Notes: generated by a model from the letters alone, not told the origin. 64,000 bases of DNA from UBA4781 sp963556045 (GCA_963556045.3 CAUVYA020000002.1:1364001-1428000); one strand, 5' to 3'. Shown: positions 8,841 to 18,327, numbered from the stretch's first letter. Translations and numbers: made by a program.

Positions 8841-9650
8841 TCAACCCGTATGGATGAATTGAGCATTGAACTCTTTGATCACTCTCCAAAATTCATCAGG
8901 AATGATCTTCTTCACAAAATGGATCAGTTCTTCAGATATGGGTCCATAGAATGCTTCTGCGATCGAACCGGCGATGGCTGCCTGCGTATCGGCATCACCG
9001 CCCAGTGAAATGGCATTCCGTACTGCACTTTCGTAATCGTTCGATTCTAAAAACGCGATGATGGCTTCCGGCACGCTGCCCTGGCAGGTCACATCAAATG
9101 TATACGAAGGACGGATCTCTGCCAGCGTTCGTTCGAGATCATAGTCAAAACGCCTTATGATCTCTGAACGGATCTCTTCTTTGCTTCTTTTCTGTCGTGA
9201 CATCCATACCGCCAGAGCCACCGACTGAGCGCCTTTGATCCCTTCCGGGTGGTCATGGGTAACCACCGCACTTTGATAAGCATTTTCCAATACTTCTTCC
9301 ACTGTATTGAAAGCCCAGCCAATAGAGCTGACCCGTAATGCAGAACCGTTACCATAGCTATGGTAAGGTTCTTTCTTAGGACCAGATAACCAGTGCATGA
9401 AATTGTTGCCATAACCACGATCAGGGTAGCGATTGCCAAGATCCCAGATTTCTTCTGCAAATGTGCCCCCCTGCAGCAGTGCACTCGCAACAGCAATGGT
9501 GAGGACGGTATCATCCGTGAAGAAACAATCCTCATGCAGTAGTTCAAAATCAGTGGTCTTGACAGGGTGCCATTCGTAGCGTGAACCGATGATATCACCT
9601 GCGATCGCCCCTAATAATACAACTGGTTGAATCTTGTTTTGTTTTTCCAT
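8841..9650 (-). CDS. ADP-ribosylglycohydrolase family protein
   Basis: 269 residues. The metal-binding motifs of the DraG/ARH family are present: 'FFTDDTVLT' near residue 44 (TDDT), 'AGDIIGSRYEW' at the N-terminus, and 'GGDADTQAAIAGSIAEAFYG' near residue 217 (GGDxDT). These ligands position two Mg ions that hydrolyse an ADP-ribosyl or related glycosidic bond. There is no DraT partner in the window, so the substrate could be ADP-ribosyl-protein or a small molecule. A stand-alone gene, convergent with the glycerol operon. No signal peptide, hence cytoplasmic. Confidence 0.88.
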   Translation of the reverse strand: MEKQNKIQPVVLLGAIAGDIIGSRYEWHPVKTTDFELLHEDCFFTDDTVLTIAVASALLQGGTFAEEIWDLGNRYPDRGYGNNFMHWLSGPKKEPYHSYGNGSALRVSSIGWAFNTVEEVLENAYQSAVVTHDHPEGIKGAQSVALAVWMSRQKRSKEEIRSEIIRRFDYDLERTLAEIRPSYTFDVTCQGSVPEAIIAFLESNDYESAVRNAISLGGDADTQAAIAGSIAEAFYGPISEELIHFVKKIIPDEFWRVIKEFNAQFIHTG

Positions 9651-9971
9651 ATACCAATTCTAATACATCCTGGTAATTCTATTTCGTCCAATATACATCA
9701 TCTGAAAAATCACGGATGATACTCCTCAAACGCATTGTGTTTTTCCAGAAAAAAGCGTGTATACTGAATTATGGTACGAATCATATTTATGATTTATGAT
9801 TACCGAAATAATAAAGTTTTATCTCTTTTTTACACAATCCCACTTACTGGTTCTACAACTTTGACTTGATTATTGTCTTAGAACAATATTAATTTTCTGT
9901 TAGAGGAGGTGAAATCAAGATCAATCGAATCATACTTACCATCAAATTCTAAAACTCTTGAGGAGAGAAAA
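9651..9971. other. Regulatory region upstream of the maltodextrin operon
   Basis: About 320 bases without a gene. The right half holds the promoter at 9861-9889, a perfect AGGAGGTGA at 9904-9912 that is not next to the chosen start, and the functional AGGAGAG site at 9961-9967. AT-rich repeats around 9776-9806 ('atcatatttatgatttatgat') could be a regulator site. Confidence 0.4.
9861..9889 (+). promoter_or_regulatory. Sigma70-type promoter of the sugar ABC operon
   Basis: TTGACT (9861-9866), 17-base spacer, CAATAT (9884-9889). The -35 matches consensus at five of six bases. It lies about 80 bases before the start codon of the binding protein. Confidence 0.55.
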
Positions 9972-11189
9972 ATGAAAAAACTTCGATTTGTTTTAATTTT
10001 TAGTATCCTTGCTCTAGCTTTTGCTGCATGCAGCAAAGGTGTGGAAGTACCGACCGATGAATTAACCATTCAATTATGGACACAGGAAGGCGAATCAGAC
10101 AACGCGCTTCAGTATGTTACCAGTCTCACCGAAGCCTTTACAGCTTTGTATCCAAACATCACATTCGAGGTGGTACAGAAAGATACAGAGACTCTGCGAG
10201 AAGACTTCCAGACCGCCAGCCTGGCTGGAGCCGCACCTGATCTGCTGTGGACAGTGAGCGACCATGCTGGTCCGTTCACCACCGCAGGTATCATCCAACC
10301 GGTTGATGAATTCTTCGATATGGATATGTACGTGCCAAGTGTTGTCATGAACGGTCAAACCTGGGGCGTTCCGATCTCAAGCGGCAACCACCTGATGTTG
10401 TACTACAACAAGGCATTGCTCCCCGAACCTCCCGCGGATACCGATGAACTGATCGCGAAAGCACAGGAACTCACCAGTGGTGATCAATACGGAATTGTCT
10501 ACAACATGACAGAACCATTCTGGCTGACTCCCTGGCTGGGTGGGTTTGGCGGGAGTGTGTTCGCCGAAGATGGCGTAACGCCTACCCTCAACACCCAGGA
10601 GATGATCGACACACTGCAGTTCATGTATGACCTGAAATTCACCTATGGTGTGATTCCCGATTCGGTCGATTATGATACAGCCGACACCCTGTTCAAGGAA
10701 GGCAAAGCTGCCATGTTGATCAACGGTGACTGGTCATTAGGCGGTTATCAAGAGCTGCTTGGTGATGATTTCGGTGTAGCACCCATTCCGATGGTTAACG
10801 CGACCGGAAAATATCCTGCGCCCTATACCTCCGGAAAATATTTCATGTTCCCGAAAGATCTTTCTGGTGCAAAACTGAACGCCGTCATCAATTTCGTTGA
10901 ATTTGCGACCAATGAAGAGAACCAGCTCGATCAGCTCAATACACTGAAACGATTGCCCGGTTTGAAAGCAGTATTAGATAATGATGCAATCGCCAGCGAC
11001 CCGATCCTGGCTGGCTCCGCTATGCAGATGAGCTATGGAGTTCCAATGCCTTCTGTTGTTGAAATGCGCTGCATCTGGGATGCCATCAAACCAGAACAAA
11101 CCCTGGTATTAGCTGGCAGTGAAACACCCGTTGATGCGGCGGCTGCCATGCAAGGTGCTGCAGAAGCCTGCATATTACAACTTGAGTAA
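9972..11189 (+). CDS. Sugar (maltodextrin-type) ABC transporter binding lipoprotein
   Basis: 405 residues from the ATG at 9972, preceded by AGGAGAG; a GTG at 9909 in frame would add 21 residues before the signal peptide and is less likely. The signal MKKLRFVLIFSILALAFAAC has a lipobox ending at Cys17-20. The mature protein is a family 1 extracellular solute-binding protein, with 'LTIQLWTQEGES' at the start, 'FTALYPNITFE', 'PISSGNHLMLYYNKALL' and 'LFKEGKAAMLINGDW' (binding-protein signature) near residue 245. Two permeases and a GH57 amylase follow, so maltooligosaccharides are the likely ligands. It is anchored on the outside of the membrane. Confidence 0.9.
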   Translation: MKKLRFVLIFSILALAFAACSKGVEVPTDELTIQLWTQEGESDNALQYVTSLTEAFTALYPNITFEVVQKDTETLREDFQTASLAGAAPDLLWTVSDHAGPFTTAGIIQPVDEFFDMDMYVPSVVMNGQTWGVPISSGNHLMLYYNKALLPEPPADTDELIAKAQELTSGDQYGIVYNMTEPFWLTPWLGGFGGSVFAEDGVTPTLNTQEMIDTLQFMYDLKFTYGVIPDSVDYDTADTLFKEGKAAMLINGDWSLGGYQELLGDDFGVAPIPMVNATGKYPAPYTSGKYFMFPKDLSGAKLNAVINFVEFATNEENQLDQLNTLKRLPGLKAVLDNDAIASDPILAGSAMQMSYGVPMPSVVEMRCIWDAIKPEQTLVLAGSETPVDAAAAMQGAAEACILQLE

Positions 11190-11288
11190 TATAGCTAGCC
11201 AAGTACGCAAGATGGAACCGGAACAATCCGGTTCCATCATTTTTCATCAGAAAACAGCATTTTTTCACCATCAAAGGAGGCTTCCACT

Positions 11289-12293
11289 ATGTTCAACTTT
11301 GATGCTTTTTTAAAAAGCCTGTCAGAAATCGGCTCTACCATTCTGATCGTTGCTCTCATTGTTGTTGCATTAGAAGCACTATTATATTTAATTCTCATGA
11401 AATGGCTGAAAGTCAAGAATGCGCTGGTCTATATGCTGGTCTCACCGGCAATTCTTGGTTTACTCTTGCTGCAAATATATCCACTTTTATGGGAAGGATA
11501 TATTTCCATGACCAACATGAGCCTGAGCCATTTCTTCAATTTCTCTTTTATTGGTTTGCGCAATTATGTTCGAGTATTTACAGAACCCGTACTTAAGCAG
11601 GTAACATTCCTACCGCTCTTATGGCGTACGATCCTGTGGACATTTATCAATGTTTTCTTCCATGTCGTAGGTGGTATGATCCTGGCGCTGCTGTTGAATC
11701 GTGAGATGAAGTTGCGCGGCATTTACCGCATGTTCATCATCATCCCCTGGGCACTCCCACAGGTGGTGGCAGCCATGGCATGGCGTGGTGAATTCAACTT
11801 TGAATACGGCTGGATCAATGTGATGCTGAAGCAAATTGGATTGACACCGGTACAATGGATGACCAGTCCAGCACCCAACTTTGCTGCCATGTGCATCGTG
11901 AATATTTGGCTGGGAATTCCCTTTATGACCGTTATCTTTCTGGGAGGGCTGCAAAGCATATCCGGAGAATTCTATGAAGCAGCCGAAATGGATGGCGCCA
12001 GCAACTGGCAAAAATTCTGGAAAATAACGCTGCCGTTGATGAAACCGATCATGTCTCCTTCCATCATTCTTGGCACCGTATGGACGTTCAATAACTTCAA
12101 CATTCCATTCTTCATCAACCAGTACGAACTGGAAAGCAGTGATATTCTGGTTACGGCTTTATTCCGAGCCGCTTTTGAATACAATCGCTATGGATTCTCA
12201 GCAGCCTTCGCATACATCATCTTCTTTATCCTGTTGATCTATTCCGCGGTTTATGCCAAATCGACCGGAGCATTGAAAGGAGTGAAGGACTAA
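11289..12293 (+). CDS. Sugar ABC transporter permease, MalF/UgpA-type
   Basis: 334 residues. An extra N-terminal membrane segment (residues ~10-40) precedes the usual six-helix binding-protein-dependent permease domain. The EAA loop reads 'YEAAEMDGASNWQKFWKITLPLMKP' near residue 230, the contact site for the ATPase. A strong AAAGGAGG site sits 8 bases before the ATG. It overlaps the next permease by one base. The partner ATPase is not encoded nearby, so a shared MsmX/MalK-like ATPase elsewhere is expected. Confidence 0.92.
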   Translation: MFNFDAFLKSLSEIGSTILIVALIVVALEALLYLILMKWLKVKNALVYMLVSPAILGLLLLQIYPLLWEGYISMTNMSLSHFFNFSFIGLRNYVRVFTEPVLKQVTFLPLLWRTILWTFINVFFHVVGGMILALLLNREMKLRGIYRMFIIIPWALPQVVAAMAWRGEFNFEYGWINVMLKQIGLTPVQWMTSPAPNFAAMCIVNIWLGIPFMTVIFLGGLQSISGEFYEAAEMDGASNWQKFWKITLPLMKPIMSPSIILGTVWTFNNFNIPFFINQYELESSDILVTALFRAAFEYNRYGFSAAFAYIIFFILLIYSAVYAKSTGALKGVKD

Positions 12294-13213
12294 TGACAAT
12301 CAAAAATACAACCTATGATAATACGGTTGAAAAGCAACCAAAAACAAAAGCCAGAAAGAAATCCTTCTTTCATGCCAATCGGGGTGACAGTACTTTTAAG
12401 CGCATCCTCATCCATATCATTCTGATCGGGTATTGTGTGATCTCGATTTATCCGCTCCTGCGTATTTTCAGCGTATCGCTGCGCCCGGGCAACCGTGTTC
12501 TATCCACTGATCTTTCCATCATCCCTCCCGATGCGACTCTTGAGAATTACCGCATCGTACTTTTCGAGCAGGGATTACTGCAGTGGATCTGGAACAGTAT
12601 CGCCGTAACTGTCACAACCGCCATCATTGGCTTGATCATCGCGGCAACTTCAGCCTACGCATTTTCGCGTTATAAATTCAAGGGGAGGAGTACTTTACTT
12701 ATCTATCTATTGACCACTCAAATGATCCCGACTGCCATGTTGATGGTTCCTCTGTATATTCTGGCGATCAAATTGAACATGATCGGCACGTACCGTGGGT
12801 TGATCATCGCTTATTCGGTCACCTCGGTACCCTTCAGCATCTGGATATTGAAGGGCTACTATGACACCATCCCGATCGAACTTGAGGAAGCAGCAATCAT
12901 TGACGGCGCATCTCCGCTGCAGGCGTTTTTCAAGATCATTCTGCCTCTTTCCACACCCGCCCTGGCAACTACCTTTCTATTTAACTTCAGCCAGGCATGG
13001 AATGAATTCCTGATAGCGAGAATCATTCTGGGGTCGCAGGAATCTATCCTGACCTGGCCGCTGGGGTTGAACCGTTTGATGGGGCAGTACCTGGTGCAGT
13101 GGGGGCAGTACAACGCAGCCGCCATTATTGTTTCCATACCGGTGATGATCCTGTTCCTGGCAATGTCTAAATACATGATCTCAGGACTCACTCTGGGCAG
13201 CGTGAAAGGGTAA
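12293..13213 (+). CDS. Sugar ABC transporter permease, MalG-type
   Basis: 306 residues. A cytoplasmic lysine-rich N-terminus (~40 residues) leads into six membrane helices. The EAA loop is 'LEEAAIIDGASPLQAFFKIILPLSTPA' near residue 200. It ends 'GLTLGSVKG', the usual MalG-family terminus. It pairs with the preceding MalF-type permease to form the membrane channel. The start overlaps the previous stop (TAATG). A strong hairpin follows before the amylase gene. Confidence 0.92.
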   Translation: MTIKNTTYDNTVEKQPKTKARKKSFFHANRGDSTFKRILIHIILIGYCVISIYPLLRIFSVSLRPGNRVLSTDLSIIPPDATLENYRIVLFEQGLLQWIWNSIAVTVTTAIIGLIIAATSAYAFSRYKFKGRSTLLIYLLTTQMIPTAMLMVPLYILAIKLNMIGTYRGLIIAYSVTSVPFSIWILKGYYDTIPIELEEAAIIDGASPLQAFFKIILPLSTPALATTFLFNFSQAWNEFLIARIILGSQESILTWPLGLNRLMGQYLVQWGQYNAAAIIVSIPVMILFLAMSKYMISGLTLGSVKG

Positions 13214-13221
13214 CAAAAACC

Positions 13222-13258
13222 AATCATTCCCCACCCCGCAAGGTGGGGAATGATTTTT
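13222..13258 (+). terminator. Hairpin between transporter genes and GH57 amylase
   Basis: A perfect 14-bp stem (13222-13235 with 13242-13255), 6-base loop, then TTTTT. It sits only 20 bases before the amylase start and overlaps the beginning of its leader. It probably terminates part of the transporter transcripts, lowering amylase expression relative to the transporter. Confidence 0.85.
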
Positions 13259-13276
13259 AACAAAAGGAGAGAAGTG

Positions 13277-15544
13277 ATGGATATGAAGAGAAATATTTTT
13301 TCCCTATCCCTCATCGTAACCATGCTGCTGGCTGCCTGCAGCAACGCACCGGTGGAACAACAGGTCACCGAAGAGCAGGTTCAGACACCCGCACAAGATG
13401 CTGGGGAAGTTCTGTACCTGAATATCCTGTGGCACCAGCACCAACCCCTGTATTATAAAAATGAGGAAGGGGTATATACGCGCCCCTGGGTGCGGGTACA
13501 TGCCACCAAAGATTACTATGATATGGCAGCTATCCTGAAAGACTACCCGCAAGTACACGCCACCTATAATCTAACCCCCGTCCTGATCAGGCAGCTGGAT
13601 GATTTTGTCAACAACGGCGCCAAAGACCTGTACTGGGTGCTGGCAGAAATACCGGCAGACCAGCTTACAGATGATCAAAAAGAGTTCATTCTGGAACGTT
13701 TTTTTGATGCCAACTGGGATAATATCATCTATCGTTTTCCACGCTATAAAGAGCTGCTGTTGAAACGGGGCGGCACAGATGAAACTTCCATCAATACGGC
13801 AGTAGAGACCTTCACGACCCAGGATTTTCTGGATCTGCAGGCATGGTTCAACCTGGCATGGTTTGATCCCGATTTTCTCACTCAAGAGCCTTTAAAGACG
13901 CTGGTCGAAAAAGGGGAAGGATTCAGTGAAGATGATAAACAGGTTCTTTTCAATGAAGTACGCAGTGTCATGGCAGAGATCATCCCTCTGCATAAAGAAA
14001 TGCAGGATAGCGGGCAGATCGAGGTCATCACCACGCCTTACGCGCACCCTATTCTGCCACTGATCTATAATTCCGATCTAGCAGCGGTCGGCAACACCAC
14101 CACCGACCTTCCGGAACGCTTCTCATGGCCCAATGATGCCATCGCCCATTTGGACAAAAGTGTCGCGATCTATGAAGAGCATTTTGGAAAAGCTCCCGTA
14201 GGGTTATGGCCCGGTGAAGGTTCTGTAGCGGGGGAGATCGTTCCATTGATCGCCAACGCAGGCTATAGCTGGATGGCTACCGGCGAGCCGGTTCTGGCTG
14301 CCTCGCTGGGGATGGCGAATTTCACCCGCGACAGCCATGAAACGGTGCAGGAAGCTGACATTCTCTATCGCCCCTATTATGTGCAGGGAGAGCAAGGTGA
14401 AGCAGTAGCAATCTTCTTCCGAGATTGGACCCTCTCAGATAAAGTTGGTTTTACCTATTCCCAAACCCCCGGCGAAGAAGCCGCTGCGGACCTGATGCAG
14501 CGTCTTGAGAATATCCGCCAGGAATTGAAGGACGAAGACGCGCAAGGACCGCATATTGTCAGTATCGTGCTGGATGGCGAGAATGCCTGGGAATACTATC
14601 CCAATGACGGCAAAGAATTCCTGCATGCTTTTTATCGCATGCTTTCTGAGAGTGAAACCATTCAGACCGTCACTCCCTCTGAATATCTTGAGATGTTCCC
14701 CGAACAGCAGGAAATTGAAGAGCTGTTCCCGGGGGCGTGGTTCAGCGCCAATTACGATACCTGGATCGGCGAGGATGAGGAGAACCAGGCATGGACATAT
14801 CTTGGCAAGGTGCGCGACCATCTGGCAAAATACGACCTGACACAAAAACGAGAAGCCTCTGAGGAAGCCATCGCGCTGGCACAGGATTATATGTATCTGG
14901 CAGAAGGCTCAGACTGGTTCTGGTGGTATGGAGCAGACCAGGATTCCGGACAGGATTCGTATTTTGACCTGAGCTTCAGGGAATTGCTCAAGAAAGTATA
15001 TGAATCGCTTGGCGATGAGGTGCCTGCTTTCCTGAGCGTACCCATCATCCCTCCCGTCTCGATCATCCCCGACCGGTACATGAGCGATTCTTCCACCGTG
15101 ATCGTAGATGGAAACGCGGAAGATACGGAATGGTCTGCTGCCGCAGTCTTTACCAATCAAAAAAAGGATGAAACGCTCACAGGCATGGCAGTCAGTATGG
15201 ATGCATCCAATCTGTACATACGGCTTGATCTTGCTGATGCAAACGCACTGCAGGATGGATTCGATATCTACCTGCGCATTCCCAAAATGCTGGAGTATTA
15301 CCCATTCGTCATGAATATGAATGGAAGCGATCAAATCGGCATGGCTGCTTCACACCTCCTGCATTTAGACGCCGCAGGCAAAAGCAGTTACATCGTAGAA
15401 AACGAGAGCTGGGTGGAAACCAACCTGACCTGGACGGTCGCACAGCAAACAGCACCGTTGAAGCAGCCATTCCCTTCGAACAGCTTGGCGAATTGGAAAC
15501 AGGCGACAGTATTCTCATCAAAGCCATCCAGTCTGATGATTTAA
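13277..15544 (+). CDS. GH57 alpha-amylase-type lipoprotein, N-terminal part of a frameshifted gene
   Basis: Start at ATG 13277 with GGAG 7 bases upstream. The lipoprotein signal ends in LLAAC (Cys21). GH57 conserved regions are visible: HQHQP at residues 53-57, GLWPGEGS near 310-316 with the expected catalytic Glu, and LDGENAWEYY near 433 with the expected Asp. This fits an exo-surface amylase or amylopullulanase acting on starch for the transporter upstream. The frame then runs into a beta domain and, after about residue 715, turns into unrelated proline-rich sequence and a stop. The matching C-terminus continues one frame away (see 15493-16362). The intact gene would code for ~1,027 residues. 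Catalytic domain intact; C-terminal domains lost unless the frameshift is an assembly error. Confidence 0.85.
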   Translation: MDMKRNIFSLSLIVTMLLAACSNAPVEQQVTEEQVQTPAQDAGEVLYLNILWHQHQPLYYKNEEGVYTRPWVRVHATKDYYDMAAILKDYPQVHATYNLTPVLIRQLDDFVNNGAKDLYWVLAEIPADQLTDDQKEFILERFFDANWDNIIYRFPRYKELLLKRGGTDETSINTAVETFTTQDFLDLQAWFNLAWFDPDFLTQEPLKTLVEKGEGFSEDDKQVLFNEVRSVMAEIIPLHKEMQDSGQIEVITTPYAHPILPLIYNSDLAAVGNTTTDLPERFSWPNDAIAHLDKSVAIYEEHFGKAPVGLWPGEGSVAGEIVPLIANAGYSWMATGEPVLAASLGMANFTRDSHETVQEADILYRPYYVQGEQGEAVAIFFRDWTLSDKVGFTYSQTPGEEAAADLMQRLENIRQELKDEDAQGPHIVSIVLDGENAWEYYPNDGKEFLHAFYRMLSESETIQTVTPSEYLEMFPEQQEIEELFPGAWFSANYDTWIGEDEENQAWTYLGKVRDHLAKYDLTQKREASEEAIALAQDYMYLAEGSDWFWWYGADQDSGQDSYFDLSFRELLKKVYESLGDEVPAFLSVPIIPPVSIIPDRYMSDSSTVIVDGNAEDTEWSAAAVFTNQKKDETLTGMAVSMDASNLYIRLDLADANALQDGFDIYLRIPKMLEYYPFVMNMNGSDQIGMAASHLLHLDAAGKSSYIVENESWVETNLTWTVAQQTAPLKQPFPSNSLANWKQATVFSSKPSSLMI

Positions 15545-16362
15545 CTGTTTTCCCGTCAAGCGGTCCGGCAGAGATCACCCTGCTTCAGATCGGCGCCTAC
15601 ACCACTGTGATCGAGATACAGGATCCCGAAGGGGATGACCACGGTCCGGGCAACTACACCTATCCCACCGATACTGTGTTTGAAGCACAGGTGTTCGACA
15701 TCGACACTTTCCAGGTTTCTTACAACGAAAAATATGTGTTGTTCGATTTCACTTTCTTCGGTCCGATCACCAATCCATGGGGCTCGGGATCTGATCTCTC
15801 GCTGCAAACAATGGATGTATACATTGATATGGATCCGGGGGCAGGCAGCGGCGCTCGCCAGCTTCTACCGGGGAGAAATGTGACCCTGGAGGAAGGTTTT
15901 GGCTGGGAAATCGCCCTGTGGGCGGAAGGCTGGTACCCTGAGATCCTTTCACCGGACCCCGCAAGTGGAGAACCGATGAACACCAATATCGAAATGAAGG
16001 TCCTGGTTGATCCGGCTACCAGTACCGTGACCCTGCGCGTTCCACGCTCGGTCTTTGGAGATTCCACGCCAGAGAGCTGGGCTTTCAGCGCGATGGTAAT
16101 GAGCCAGGATGGCTACCCATCGCTTGGTGTATGGCGCATTCGGGACGTTAATCAAAGTGCGGAACAGTGGCGTCTGGGGGGCGCACCGGCATCCTCCGGC
16201 AACCACACACGCGTGGTGGATATGGTATGGTCTGCGGATGCCGAAGGCAGCCAGGAAGAAATGCTGGGAACATTCACTCCACTGGATATTGGGCAGTCAG
16301 AACTGAGTATGCAGGATTACGCTTTGATCCGTATGTTCAGTCTGCCAGCCACAACGGATTAA
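15493..16362 (+). pseudogene. C-terminal part of the GH57 protein, glucodextranase-C-like domain, in shifted frame
   Basis: This frame is open and protein-like from about 15424 (reading DGRTANSTVEAAIPFEQLGEL), well before its first ATG at 15493, and has no ribosome site there. It completes the beta-domain interrupted in the upstream frame. It then shows a domain like the C-terminal domain of glucodextranase: 'DPEGDDHGPGNYTYPTD', 'ITNPWGSGSDLSLQTMDVYID', 'LPGRNVTL', 'GWEIALWAEGW'. Such DOMON-like domains bind carbohydrate or anchor the enzyme. The shift equals one missing base (or a -1 slip) between about 15424 and 15445; no obvious slippery heptamer is present. It ends 19 bases before the convergent GH13 gene. 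Confidence 0.75.
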
Positions 16363-16381
16363 GGATGGTATCCAGCAACGA

Positions 16382-17695
16382 TTAGATCAAAAGCGTCTCA
16401 CGCTCAAGCCGGTCATCCACCTGCGGGCAATGAAAGATGAAAGCAGTTACTGGAGCCAGCATGTGCTGATCTTTGATAATGAAATCCTCACCGGATAGCA
16501 GGTCTTGATAAATCCCATCAGGAAATGCGGTGGGGATTTCTCCTATAACGCCTGTTGTATTGAATACAGCTGCCAGGTTATTGGATGAGGCAATCCAGAC
16601 TGCTTGAATTAATGGGTCAGATGCAAGCCAGAAAAGGTTTCCTTCTTTGACCGCACTGCCTTTTTTCAATGATGCCAGTTTCTGGATGAATCCTGTCAAT
16701 TTATAATCGCCCCATGGGATAACATCTTTCTCAAAATGGGAGGGCTTGCGGGAAGCCGCAGATTCTTCGCCTGCATAGATCAGCCAGGCGCCTTTGTTGA
16801 ATGCTTGAAGTGCTATCCATGCTAAAGCTTGCTCGTAAGTTGGTGCAAGCTCCATGACCCGATCGGTATCGTGATTCTCCACAAAGCGCAGTTTAACATA
16901 ATCTTGCGGGTAAATGGCATCCTGAAGACACAGCAGATCGAGGTAAAAGCGAGTGTCCAATTCTCCTTTTACCGTTCTTTCCCAGGGTCGAAAGATGTCG
17001 TAATCATAAGTGATATCAAAGACGCGAAAGAGTTCATTGTCAGACAGCGCGAAGAGACCCTTCTGACGCCTTGCAGCCACCCAATCCGGATGAACGGATT
17101 CCGCCATCCAGATCATATGCGGGTTGATCGCCGCGGCAGCAGCGCGTGCTTTCTGCCAGAATCCCAGCGGTACCAGAGATGCCACGTCACAGCGAAAACC
17201 GTCCAGCCCTAATTCCGTCCAATATCTGATTGCATCGACAAGATAATCGTCCAATTCGGTATGAGAATGATCCAGTTCGACAATATCCATCCAATCCGGA
17301 ACGGAAGTGGTCGGTTCTCCTTCTTCATTCAACCGGAACCATTCCTTATGCTGTTGAACTAACACAGAATCAGGCGAAGTGTGGTTGTAGACCACATCGA
17401 TCATGATCTTGAGACCAATGTCGTGTGCACTACTGATAAGCTGTTTGAAATCTTCCAGAGTGCCATATTCCGGGTTGATCCCCAGATAATCCGCAATGGC
17501 ATAGGAACTACCCAGGCTGCCCTTGCGCCCGATCTTCCCGATGGGGTGAATGGGCATTAGCCAGATCATATCCACTCCCAGCGCCTTGATGCGGGCTAGA
17601 TCATTGATCACAGCTTGAAAATCACCCTGCGAGCTGTGATTGCGAACGTAAATCTCATAGATGATAAGATTGCGCATTCCTTTTTTTGTTAGCAT
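16382..17695 (-). CDS. GH13 alpha-amylase family enzyme (cytoplasmic)
   Basis: 437 residues, no signal peptide. The GH13 barrel motifs are all present: 'IDVVYNHTSPDS' (region I), 'GLDGFRCDVAS' (region II, catalytic Asp), 'IWMAESVHP' (region III, acid Glu) and 'FVENHDTDR' (region IV, Asp). The short length and short C-terminal beta domain suggest a maltogenic amylase, oligo-glucosidase or neopullulanase-like role on imported maltooligosaccharides. A short AAAGGTGA site precedes the ATG at 17695; a second ATG at 17677 is possible. Convergent with the GH57 gene. Confidence 0.9.
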   Translation of the reverse strand: MLTKKGMRNLIIYEIYVRNHSSQGDFQAVINDLARIKALGVDMIWLMPIHPIGKIGRKGSLGSSYAIADYLGINPEYGTLEDFKQLISSAHDIGLKIMIDVVYNHTSPDSVLVQQHKEWFRLNEEGEPTTSVPDWMDIVELDHSHTELDDYLVDAIRYWTELGLDGFRCDVASLVPLGFWQKARAAAAAINPHMIWMAESVHPDWVAARRQKGLFALSDNELFRVFDITYDYDIFRPWERTVKGELDTRFYLDLLCLQDAIYPQDYVKLRFVENHDTDRVMELAPTYEQALAWIALQAFNKGAWLIYAGEESAASRKPSHFEKDVIPWGDYKLTGFIQKLASLKKGSAVKEGNLFWLASDPLIQAVWIASSNNLAAVFNTTGVIGEIPTAFPDGIYQDLLSGEDFIIKDQHMLAPVTAFIFHCPQVDDRLERETLLI

Positions 17696-17822
17696 AAATC
17701 ACCTTTATCAATTGCAATAACCGATCTGGAAAAGATCTTTTGAAATTCACTGACAGCATGTATTAATGATACACAAACTTGGAAAATAAAATAAGCATTG
17801 CCGTACTCTCCAATTATTTTGA

Positions 17823-17847
17823 TATAATCAATGAGCGGTTGTTCATT
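17823..17847 (+). promoter_or_regulatory. Site A: -10 box and TetR-type operator upstream of EIIA-Lac
   Basis: TATAAT at 17823-17828 is followed after one base by AATGAGCGGTTGTTCATT (17830-17847). This 18-mer recurs with at most one mismatch at 26894-26911 and 28078-28095, each time just downstream of a TATAAT. The repeat is an imperfect palindrome with AATGA/TCATT arms, as expected for a TetR dimer, and the tetR gene is 0.5 kb downstream. A TTGCCG 19 bases before the -10 is a weak -35. Confidence 0.75.
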
Positions 17848-17962
17848 TACAATCATAAAAATTCTTCATCAATACAGATCAACAATTCAATTACAATTAT
17901 TACGAGATAAATATTTTTTTACTGTATAGAAATATGAATTATATAAAGCGAGGATTATTATC

Positions 17963-18295
17963 ATGAGTGTTCAATCCAAGTCGGTGCAATTTGCCACCAT
18001 GACCATCCTGCATGCAGGCAATGCCAGACGATTAATATCAGATGCATATAAAGAACTGAGTGAATTCAATTTTGATACTGCCCGTAAGAAGATCGAACAA
18101 GCTCGCGAAGAAGCTCTTTTTGCTCATCGCGAACAATCCAAGATCATTCAGGCTGAGTCGGATGGGGAATCATTGGAATTTTCATTGCTGCTCACACATG
18201 CACAGGATACACTAATGTCGGCTGTATCGGAAATGCACATTGCGAAAAATTTAATTACGATCATTGAAAAGATCTATGAAGATAACCATCAATAA
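17963..18295 (+). CDS. PTS lactose/cellobiose-type EIIA component (orphan)
   Basis: 110 residues of the all-helical EIIA-Lac/Chb family. The signature LLLTHAQDTLM near residue 75 contains the phosphorylated histidine and the QD pair. The N-terminus 'TILHAGNARRLISDAYKEL' is typical. No EIIB or EIIC gene adjoins it; the nearest EIIB/EIIC of the same family are at 38404-40046, where a second EIIA (40049-40384) is also encoded. It is preceded by operator site A, so it is likely co-regulated with the mannose-type PTS operon and the ChbG-like genes. It could donate phosphate to a distant EIIB or act as a regulator. Confidence 0.9.
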   Translation: MSVQSKSVQFATMTILHAGNARRLISDAYKELSEFNFDTARKKIEQAREEALFAHREQSKIIQAESDGESLEFSLLLTHAQDTLMSAVSEMHIAKNLITIIEKIYEDNHQ

Positions 18296-18327
18296 AAAGA
18301 GAGCAACCATTTTATCGATAAAACGCT

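Noticed and set aside
9909..9971. GTG start at 9909 for the sugar-binding lipoprotein
   Set aside because: It would put 21 charged residues before the lipoprotein signal peptide. The ATG at 9972 has AGGAGAG directly upstream.
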